Source: Gymnopus androsaceus JB14 (lineage: Eukaryota > Basidiomycota > Agaricomycetes > Agaricales > Omphalotaceae). From it: 38,675 nucleotides of DNA. Each line of letters begins with the position of its first letter. Within the stretch, counting starts at the first letter, position 1. A model generated the notes under the pieces. It had not been told where the DNA came from. It saw only the letters and a list, made by a program, of their open reading frames with translations, and ran no database searches. The stretch covers positions 1 to 38,675 of the forward strand of contig ML769876.1 in NCBI GenBank assembly GCA_009733575.1, in the 5' to 3' direction. Below are positions 9,792 to 18,809 of this stretch, piece by piece. A program made the position numbers and the translations under genes.

Positions 9792-11751
9792 TGTGGGGGA
9801 AGAAGTACTAAAGGATTACGTCGTATGGTGTACTGGTTTATAAGGATTTCCGAAAAGGATCATGGGACCAGAGCAATCCCGTCCCGCTCCTTTCTTTCAA
9901 ATTTTGATCATGATCCGTGTACTATTTGTTTCCATTTCTTGCTCAACAGTCTCGACTGCAGTCCAGCTTGACGCTTGACTTATACGATCTGCTGGATGAA
10001 TTGAGCGCATTAGAGGTCATCGCAGACTTCAAAATATCACGGACCGTTGGACTGAGCTTCGAATGATTTCTGGAACCGAACTATCACACGGAAATCCTTG
10101 GCTTCTACTTGGCCTGACTGCATGGTTTCTACCGCACGAAGCGCGCGCGTCGTTGAAGGATGCATCGATCGTAGAAATTAGCACCGTTACCCCGCATTAC
10201 CCCGCAATGCGGGGTTTGGGGTCGCGATGGAACTCCGTTTTAGGCAGAGACGCTCTAGACGGTTGAAATTAGACCCAGCAATTGAGATGGATGACAGCGG
10301 TCGAGATACACAAGATTTGAGCACTTAGGATACGCGCGCGGCTTCACTAGCTGAGCTCCGAACCATTTGCGATGTCCGATTATGCGGATTCAGCTGAAGA
10401 GCGGATGATGTTCAGCGTCGAATGGACACGGGACAATGTTGTGCACACCTGGGAGATCTTGAATTTGTTTTCCTTATGCATCCCATATTTCTCGACCTCT
10501 GAGCTTCCCGCCTTCGCCTCAAAAAAGCTTGATGCATCCCACTGTTATCGATTTTCGACGGAGGCTTCACCGGGAATCAAGAATCAAGAGCATAACTGGG
10601 GTACGATCTCTGTGCTTTGTGTTGGTCTGATAAAAACTGAAAAGTTGAAGGAAACACGCACTCAAAACCCATTGCATTGTATATAGGCTTTGGTGGATCG
10701 GTCAAGGCAATCACCGCAGTCCAACGATAGAAGGGAGATTTGCGTCCACAAAGAGGCTTTACAGGGAAGAATCGAGGACAGGAAGTAAAATAGTGGAAGC
10801 TGACTGTGAGAACGAGGCATTGGTTGGACTAGTCGATAATACAAAGGCAATAGGCAGAACATGCAAAAGCCGAACAAAATCTTCGCGAGAAGGGAAAAGG
10901 CCGAAATATTGAATCCCCCTGCCTCCAAGATCATCGTCAGGTGCGGTCAAAAATACATATACAGAAGGAAAGACTCACAGTCGTACTTCAGCGCGTTATC
11001 CCGCGAAACTTGAAATAGTGGCTAGTTCCTCGTGGACGACTGCAGTTGTAAGAATATGAAAGAGCTGATTTGTTGCTGGAAGCCTACATGATAACCGCCA
11101 GTTCGAACGTCATTATAATTGATTCCTGCCGAATCCCTTGAGCAAAGTTGAGCCTCGAGGACAACGGAGACTCGCCTTCTATACCTTCCGAGCATTATTA
11201 AATCAATAGGAGAATACCCGCGAGTGTGATGATATGCGCCGCTGAAATTTTCGCGCAAGTTTAGGATGAACACCAGTCTGACCGTGCACCCGGTGTTACG
11301 GCACGGCACGGTCTCGACCGTACCTGGGATTTTTCTCCATGGAGGTAGCAACCATATCCACAGCTTTGACCTCCAAAAGCACCCAAATTTCTAAGATACC
11401 TATGACAATTTGTGATTCCAAGTTCGTACAATTTGGGTCATAACTTGCAACTGCGAAAGTGAAATCAAGATGATTTCAAGTTGCCGGATGTCCATTTTGA
11501 ATGCTCATATCTCAATACGGAATTATCACTCGACACAATTCTCAGGAATAATTGAGCATAACTCTGAACAATCGGCATAAGTATTCGACGAATTTTGCAA
11601 ATTTTCTACGCATTTTGATTTGCATTTGTCTACTTTTGCCTATTTCTAGCAGCCTTTGCCTTCGAATATTCATAATGAATCAAGCTGCATTGAGTCGACG
11701 AAGAATCCAAGTGATTGTCAACCCGCTCACCTGTTGAATCTCACCATCGTA
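9792..11751. other. Long intergenic region, no supported gene
   Basis: Short open frames occur on both strands (for example 10372-10686 plus and 11351-11022 minus), but none has splice context or recognisable family motifs. The side at 9792 should hold the ALDH promoter. A GC-rich hairpin lies at 10190-10214. The stretch 11380-11600 is AT-rich with repeated AATTTTG/CAAATT words. Confidence 0.4.
10190..10214. repeat. GC-rich hairpin, 9-bp perfect stem
   Basis: CCCCGCATT (10190-10198) pairs with AATGCGGGG (10206-10214) around a 7-nt loop that repeats ACCCCGC. It is isolated between genes; function unknown. Confidence 0.5.
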
Positions 11752-12844
11752 TTATTCCCATTCGCCCGCAAACTCCTTCCTATTCCTCAACTGTCTCATC
11801 TCCGACGGCGACACATGGTGTACGCAGACACTGTCATAATCCACGACCTTGTTATGGTCTTCCCACCAACTGTGTTTGATCGCATCATGAAAACCATTAT
11901 CATCTCCAACAACGGTAGTACCTGGAGCGTAATCCGCGACCCATTGCCCAATGAGGACATCATCCGCTGGGTAGTGTACATGGTGGGGTAAACTTACTTC
12001 GGGGGAAGTAAGTCTGTCGACAAGGTGGGAGCTAAGTAGGATACCATACCCTAGTGCGTATGGGTACCACTCTTCACCAGGAAACTCTCCTGGTTGGAGC
12101 TGGTCATCCTCTTTATCAAATGTTGTCTCGTTATCATAAGGGTTTGCCTTGAAATGGACTTTATGTGAGGCCATTCTTCCGAGAAAAATATCCTGGGCTC
12201 GAGGAGAGTCCAAGTCTGGTCGAATAAAAGGTAGCCTTCGCGCGAGGGCACCGAGACGAAAGAATGCGTCTGTGTCTGCGCTGAGATAGTAATCATATGT
12301 GGAACTGTGTGCCTCTGAGACCCATTTTAACATCCTCCATCGTTTTTCGCCAAGACGCAGCCCACTCTCTCGCATGTCAAGCCGGACTAATATCCCCATG
12401 TTCTAGGTGCTCTTCGAGCACCCGCCTATCCTCGCTCCCACTCTCCCGAGTACCCAACCAAAAATCTATGGTGTATGATCACTTCATTTTCTGGTACACC
12501 TCGCAGGGTAACTTCCCTGAATGCCCGACGCCTTTCGAATGTCTTTTGGTTGTGATATGATACCGATTCGTAAAACCAGAGGCCTTGGGGGGAGGTGACA
12601 AGAGCCAGTCGGGTTTTTTGTCGGTAAAGTTGAAGTCGCTGGAGATGAGATAGTCACGGATGGGTCCGTCATTATCTGCAGGTGAAGATTCATCATGCCC
12701 GCCGGAATCTGTACCTGGAGCAAGAACTTGGAAAGTTGAGCTGTACAACATGTAAGCGATCGCGAAGATGGAAGATGATGGCAAACAGAGCAAAGGACTA
12801 GGCAGCACGAAGAAGGCAAGCCTTCGAAAACTTTTTAGCTCCAT
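11752..12844 (-). CDS. GT31-like glycosyltransferase, type II membrane protein, possibly broken
   Basis: The N-terminus (from ATG at 12844) has a short cytosolic stretch, then a hydrophobic anchor (about residues 10-38), then a stem, as in Golgi glycosyltransferases. The catalytic part has a DxD-type site in YYLSADTDAFFRLGALARRL near 12270, then ALGYGILLS, ADDVLIGQWV and IKHSWWEDH, consistent with the galactosyltransferase family 31 fold. The reading is not continuous. An in-frame TGA at 12481-12479 is followed in the same frame by IDFWLGTRESGSEDRRVLEE and LEHGDI, and the frame then shifts by one base near 12391-12388 into LVRLDMRESGL. A single intron from about 12495 to 12402 could remove both problems but would discard family-like sequence. 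I cannot decide between pseudogene and unusual splicing. Confidence 0.65.
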
Positions 12845-13336
12845 CTAGGGCGAAGGAAGAGGGTTGACAACTTATCTGAGTGCTTATGTTTATAAGACTT
12901 TTACCCAGGCACAACAGCTTTTTCGATCTCTAGATGAACCCGTCCGCTCGTCTTCGGGTCACTATATCCTTTTATACATTGGCATGGGTAGTAGTGTTTG
13001 ATTAAGTTTGATTCCGAAAGATTCCTAGTCTTCGTGAGCTATTCTGTTTTTTCCTGCAAAATAATGGTAACAAAAATTACTTGTTGAGCAGCTTGAGAAT
13101 GCGGACCATCGTGCTGCGCCGGTGGTAGTTGGTAGCAGGCCCTACTTACTACAAGCCCTGACCACCCTACCATTCTGACCAGCAATTCCTGTGGAATCTG
13201 CCGCACAGTGATGTCCATCAGCATATGGTCCTCATCCTACTATACTCTTTCCATACATGTATGGAGAATTGGAGGGTGCGTGAGGCTATACATTCCATAC
13301 CAACTTCATCACACATCAAATCACACCAGTACTCTT
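12845..13336. other. Intergenic upstream of the glycosyltransferase gene
   Basis: No supported gene. The part next to 12845 should hold the promoter and 5' UTR of the minus-strand glycosyltransferase gene. Confidence 0.35.
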
Positions 13337-13538
13337 CATCAGCAAAACCTGGTGTTCGCCATAGCAAGGTCCCCTCTGTGCAGCTCTGTACAGCTCTGTG
13401 CAGCTCTGTACAGCTCTGTACAGAGCTGTACAGCAATTGATCGGATTGATATTGATCAGTTGCTGTACAGCTCTGTGCAGCTCTGTGCAGAGCTGCACAG
13501 AGGGGACCTTGCTATGGGATCACCCAGGTTTGCTGATG
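13337..13538. mobile_element. Foldback element A, arms made of 10-bp tandem repeats
   Basis: The ends CATCAGCAAAACCTGG (13337) and its near-complement CCAGGTTTGCTGATG (to 13538) form imperfect terminal inverted repeats of about 50 bp that include CATAGCAAGGTCCCC. Inward of these, both arms are filled with copies of a 10-mer CAGCTCTGTA/G. The spacer near 13433-13470 is itself palindromic around GATCGGATTGATATTGATC. The whole could fold into one long hairpin. It carries no gene. A sister element with the same ends lies at 26432-26719. Confidence 0.7.
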
Positions 13539-15258
13539 TTGCCCACTCAAGGATCAATGAATATAATTGGGCACACAATGGAAAGAGCAATAAAATGATG
13601 GCATTAAAGATACTACTAGTACTTGACCGTATATACATCGAATGACACGGTTTCAGCGAGATCAGAATTTTGATTTTGATTACAACAGTGCTGGGCGCCT
13701 AATGATCTTAGCAGCGAGCGCTCATGAGCCATCTCCGTTTCTCTGTTCCGAATCAACTCCCGATAGACTGGCCGAGTATTTAGAGCTGAGCTCCATGCCA
13801 GCCTTCGAGCGTGGCAAGTGTCTTGTGCTTGCTACCATCATCATCGGATCCATGTCCGAGATGCACGAACAGATCCACAGATGTTGAGTTGTCGTTTCAA
13901 AGTTTAATTTCCACCTTAGCTTGCATGCTCTCCACCACCATCTCTGCCCTCCGTGTGCGGCACTCCCCTCTTTTTCTCTTCCCGTCCTTGGCTTGCATCT
14001 TCTCCGTGGTCTATGCTTCACACTCTGTGACTTTGCAAAATCTGTGAGCTCCTTGTTCCGAAATGGGCCTTTGGCTAATCAAGATTTTCGTTCTTGTTGT
14101 AACCTAGTTGCGGAACAGGCACTGTGAGTAAAGAATACCTTTCGAGTCCTAAATTACTCTAACACCGGGGGCATTGGCCAGGGCACCCGGAATCTAAATG
14201 CTTCCGAATCAGCATGAACGTCATTTGAAGCTCACCTGGAGATCGAGTAAAGAGTTCCGTAAAGTAATGTATTGAGATCTGAGATGAATCACTGATACAT
14301 CTCGCAACTTGGACCTTTAAAAGATAACAAAGAGGAAGTCTGAAGATCGAGATTCTGCTGGTCTTTGAGTGTAACAAAGAGCCCAAATCCTCAAACGTGT
14401 TTAAAATCCCAGGAATCTAAATCTGCGCCCAGCAGTGCATGGAAATCCCGACTTAATCCAATCTCCGGTTTGCCGGCCATTTTGAGCGCCTAAAGCCTTG
14501 TAATTCCGAACAGTTCCAAGGGGCATTTGGGCAGACCCTATGTTATCTTTCCTAGTTAGGAAAGACCCTACGTGAGATTTTGATTGGCACACTTGGCACT
14601 ACTTTACTCCCATGAACCCGTGGACACTCTTTTCGTTCACTCAGTTCAGGTGTCTGATACTCTCCTCAGCCCTCTGTACCTCTGATCCTTTAGCAATAGA
14701 ACCCCTGCCCTCTACGATGCAAAAGGCTTGATGCAATGGTCATTAAGCGCTCAGATCAGCATTGCAGCATTTTGACAACACCTTGACAGGTCACGTTTAT
14801 ACCATTCTGTCTGCTGCTCTACTGCTGAATGCCCCTTGAACAGTTCCAAATACCCAACTACTGAACACTCTGACACAACTGCTACACACTAACAGACACA
14901 GAGCCTTCTCTCTGAAATCACCTTTGACCACACCTACACTATTTCCATCTCCACAAGCAAATTACTTGACCATTTATCTTGTGCACTTGCAGTCCCAGCA
15001 TATACAAATTACATAGCAACACTATTTCAATCCATTCTGTTTGATTTATGTGCTCAATGGGTAGCAAGTTTGGCTGATCTTAACAACAAGGTAATAGCAA
15101 TCCATCTGCTTATCAAAATTCACAAGGAGCTCTTTCCATAAGAATGTCTCTATTCTCTTACAGATTTTTGTCTGACAAGTCTACAGTCTCATCTATTGCA
15201 TACTACAAAACCCAGTGCTTGAACAGGGACCCTAAGATCCTCTTATACAACTACCAGA
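13539..15258. other. Intergenic, left edge of the AT-rich island
   Basis: No gene supported. A plus-strand open frame of 81 codons (13642-13887) has no recognisable motif. A small palindrome, TCTTTCCTA GT TAGGAAAGA, lies near 14546-14565. Base composition becomes visibly richer in A and T beyond about 14.6 kb. Confidence 0.35.
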
Positions 15259-15702
15259 TTGGGATGCCAAACAAATCCACCAAATTCCTCTTACCTATTA
15301 TTGCATTCTTCAAGCCAATCACAAATTTCCTTATCAGTTTTGTTGGCCCTTGACACCTCTATGTCAACTGGTATCAGACCATTGTTTAGACAATGCAACT
15401 TCCTAGCCATCAGGTGCTACACCCTACAAAGCGGAATGGTTAAAGCTGAACGCAAAAAGTGGGAAAAGGAAATGTTGGGTGAATTGTATAGTGCTGAATG
15501 TTCACTTAGCTACGGAAATGCACTGGATGGGTCTCAAAATGTGGTGGAAAATTGGCTCATGCCAGTTCTAGAGTTAGAGTGCATCCAGACTGCGACAAAC
15601 ACTTTTGTGACTGAGGTTCATAAATTTTACTCTTCTGACAGGCAAACAATAACTCTCTCTGATCTATGGTACATCTTTTGGACTGGAAAAATGGATTGGT
15701 GA
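15259..15702 (+). CDS. Hypothetical open frame, unrecognised
   Basis: A 147-codon open frame reads convincingly only in its second half (MVKAERKKWEKEMLGELYSA, then ELECIQTATNTFVTEVHKFY and LSDLWYIFWTGKMDW). I recognise no family. It may be an exon of, or a fragment from, a mobile-element gene upstream of the nucleoplasmin-like gene. The true start and any introns are unknown; the first half is low-complexity and may be non-coding. Confidence 0.25.
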   Translation: MGCQTNPPNSSYLLLHSSSQSQISLSVLLALDTSMSTGIRPLFRQCNFLAIRCYTLQSGMVKAERKKWEKEMLGELYSAECSLSYGNALDGSQNVVENWLMPVLELECIQTATNTFVTEVHKFYSSDRQTITLSDLWYIFWTGKMDW

Positions 15703-15927
15703 ACACGTATCTCTGCCCCTTTGAAAGCACCTAATGCCTAACACAGTCACATGAGAGTCAAGTGATCGTTCTGCATCTGCCTCATGTTCAAAAACAAAGA
15801 AACACGAGTACTGTAGGTATAAAAAGACAGGCATGTGGGTAATTTGCTCTTACCTTCTTCTTCCATCTCCCATCTTCTGTCGCAGAATCCCTTATCATAC
15901 TCCTCTCAGTCCTTCATCTTCAATACT

Positions 15928-17406
15928 ATGTCTGAGCGAATGCATCGCAACTGGTAAGTATAAGCCTTTGTCTGCATCTTTTTCTTTGTTATTGATAGCT
16001 TGGTCAACAGGAGTTCTATCATCCCCGGGAATACAAAGAGACGAATTCTAGAGCTTCTGCCTGCAAAGGAATGCCTCGAAATCACACTTACCCATTTTGC
16101 TCTTCCAACCACTCTTACTCAAAGCAACTTGACGCGGACAACCATTTCTGTATATGTACCACCCACTCGAAACACATCTGGAGTTCCCTCTGAAGATGAG
16201 CCCCTAACTTTATGCAGTCTTGTTCCTTTCTGGGTGTGTGCATTCTTTGTTGTCCATGATGCAAATCATTCATGTATTTAACAGGCCGAAATGGAGCACT
16301 TTACTTATAAATTTCGGTTGCAAGACCATGACTGGCATATAAAAGTGGATGGTCCCAAGTGAGTCTTCCTCTTTCAATGATATTCACTGCATTGATTACT
16401 CTCTAGTCCGGTTAATATTGCAGGAGTATGCTTGGTGCCAGACGAAGCTAAGACCATCAGTAAGACTCGCTTAGCTCTGTACATCAACATCCATGCCCAT
16501 GACCACAACTCCTTATATTAGGCGGCTCCTATTCATCGGAACAAAAGCAGCACCAACTTTCCCTCACTTCTGGTAAGGCATTTATTACCCGTACAGCATA
16601 ACTTATTCATTGATTGTATGGTAGATCCCAAGATCATGATGTCGGTTACCCAAGATCCACGGCTGCAGCGTTTGCCTGGGCCTTTGTTCAACTCAAAGGA
16701 ATCACAAGAGATTGCCAATGTGGAAACTCCCCGATTCCCTTGGGGTGAACACACATATCCTAACACAGCTTCTCAGCATGATCGTTATGCCTCTCCTCAA
16801 GGTGAGTGAAAGGTGTACCTTTCTAAGAGCATCTTTCTGATTGTGTACTAGGTGGTTTGCCCCGCGAGCCACGTACTCCTGCTACTGCTTATAGACCTAG
16901 TGGCCCTAACCATACTCCTCATTCCCAATATGATCATTATGCTCCTCCTCGAGGTAAGTAAAAATTGTACCTTTCTAAGGGCATTGTTCTGATTGTGTGA
17001 AAAGATGGTTCATCCCAGAATGCACGTACTCCTGCAGCCCCTTATGGAGCTGCTGAACATGGTGGCACAACCAAGGCCGGTCCTTCAAGGATGCCTCAAT
17101 CTGGTCCTCCTGAATCTTCTCATGTTGGTGGGTCTGGTGGTCATCATGGTTATTCCCGGTATGAACCTTATGGACCTCGTCGAGGTGAGTAAAAAGTGCG
17201 TTTCCCAGAATGTTACTCTGATATTGCAGTCAGGTGGTTCCCCAGAGCTCCATTTAAACTTTGATTACTCTGAGCAAGGTCATCGTATTTCGCGCTCCCT
17301 GGAGCCACATCTTGACCTCCGTTACTCTCCCGTCAATCCCCCACGGAAAGGCAAAGGAAAGCCTCGCAGGGGCAAAGATCGCAGATCATCAAAGCCACGC
17401 AATTAA
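15928..17406 (+). CDS. Nucleoplasmin-like-domain protein with duplicated exons
   Basis: Nine exons (15928-15953, 16011-16233, 16285-16358, 16407-16459, 16522-16572, 16625-16801, 16852-16953, 17005-17184, 17234-17406) join in phase to 269 aa. Residues about 1-125 resemble the nucleoplasmin-like (NPL) domain found in fungal FKBP39/46-type and HD2-type proteins: PAKECLEITLTHFAL, LTLCSLVPFWAEMEHF, DHDWHIKVDGPNPVNIAG. That fold is a histone-binding module in known proteins; the role here is inferred. The rest is a low-complexity tail rich in G, P, S, Y and R with a basic end (GKGKPRRGKDRRSSKPRN). Exons 6-8 end alike (RYASPQG, HYAPPRG, YGPRRG) and are followed by near-identical 49-51-nt introns, so exon-plus-intron units were duplicated. 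It lies upstream of the Ulp1-like and Tnp2 genes. Confidence 0.7.
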
Positions 17407-18295
17407 CATGGTATGCAAGTGCACAGATCACATATAGAAATAGAACAAACTTTTCTTTGATGTCTATCTATACACGACTGAAACAAACTTTCCTTTTATA
17501 TCTATCTGTTTCCAACTTAAAAAAAGTTTAAAAAACATACATATTGATATATATTTACTTGGAAAATTGTGTATATTCTGAGCAAACAGTGCTAGTAAGT
17601 GCCCATTCCTAGAACTTCCGTGGATTTGCAGTCAATGATGCAACACTGTGAGCATTTTGAGTCATGGCATAGTGTGAAATGAAGGCTACTTCTGTTCCAT
17701 ACAGATACTCGCTCTTCATTTAGTCACATTGTGCAAGACTGACTGACTAACGTGCTAAGAGAGCTAACACGTCTACTAAGCGCTGTTAGAGTCGGCGTAA
17801 GTAAGCGAGTGTGCTATAGATTCAGGCTTGGGTCTCAAGATCTTGAAGAGCTCACGCATCATCAAGGTTGAGAGTGCAGATTTGGTACAAGCTGGTGCAT
17901 TGTGAGGAAGCTGCGAGTCTTATGACTAGTCAGGATTGAAGTGCGACATAGATGTGTATTGCAGATGTAAGGTAGAATGGTACGGTAAGATGATGATGAT
18001 ACACTAATTCATGTAGAGAAGATTAGAGAAGCAGTGAGCATGCAAGAGAAAGGAAAAAATGCGGGACCGAATGGGAAAGGGTGGCCCAAAAGGGAACTCA
18101 AGAGTAGAGCATGTTCAGCACTGAGATCCATCACAGCACTCCTGCCTGCTCCTATATAACACACTGCCAATTAATTTTTCCTTGCTCCTGTTCTCAATGC
18201 TTGATTCCCTCCTTGCTGAAGTTGTACTGGCCAACTGAGCTTGTCTGTTTCTCAATAATTTTTGTACTCATTAACAATAAGCACGCAAAGTACTA
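17407..18295. other. Intergenic, no supported gene
   Basis: The first 200 bp are very AT-rich and probably hold the 3' UTR of the nucleoplasmin-like gene. The stretch 17640-18060 is closer to host composition. A plus open frame of 77 codons (18111-18344) overlaps the following TIR element and is not called. Confidence 0.35.
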
Positions 18296-18625
18296 CTGTA
18301 CCATTTCAACCATTAGTTCAGCCATATTGAGCATCACGGTCTAAATTCAGCTGATCATCAGTTCAGCCATCTGGCGTTATGCGCTACGCACATCATCATT
18401 CAGTTCAGTATGCCGCAGGTGTGCTCCAGGTAGTTAGCTGGATGCTGTCAGTTGCGCTTGATTGTATGTAGAGTATGAGAGAAAAAATATGTGAGCACCT
18501 TTTTTTTAGTAGCATTACGGCTCAATCTGTTCAGGATCGCTCCATTATGCATCACAAATCCTAAAACCTTAAAGTTCAGGGGGTCCGCGTTACGTGTCAC
18601 TGAACTAACAGTCAAAATGGTACAG
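18296..18625. mobile_element. 330-bp TIR element related to the 6.6-kb MITE
   Basis: The left end CTGTACCATTTCAACC (18296) and right end GTCAAAATGGTACAG (to 18625) are imperfect inverted repeats of about 28 bp, extended by TTAGTTCAG on both arms. TA flanks both sides (18294-18295 and 18626-18627). The outer 12-13 bp match the perfect TIRs of the element at 6572-6721, so both belong to one family mobilised by a Tc1/mariner-like transposase supplied elsewhere. The interior has repeated CAGTTCAG words and no gene. Confidence 0.75.
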
Positions 18626-18809
18626 TATATTCTACTTTTACCTCCAATATAATGTGTTGAGTAGAAGATTTTTCTAGTATCAGTGGCTTGGGCACTTTGA
18701 TCTAAGTAGTACTGATCTTCTCAGCTCATAATCAATCAACAAGAGAGACTGAAATTTAAGACATCCCTTGCACCTACTATTTTGAAATCGCATTGAAACA
18801 AAAATACAT

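Noticed and set aside
11022..11351. Ankyrin-repeat remnant on the minus strand
   Set aside because: GINYNDVRTGGYHVGFQQQ faintly recalls fungal ankyrin repeats, but only one possible repeat in a doubtful frame is visible.
13642..14021. Small genes on both strands (81 and 99 codons)
   Set aside because: No family motif, no splice context, and they overlap each other.
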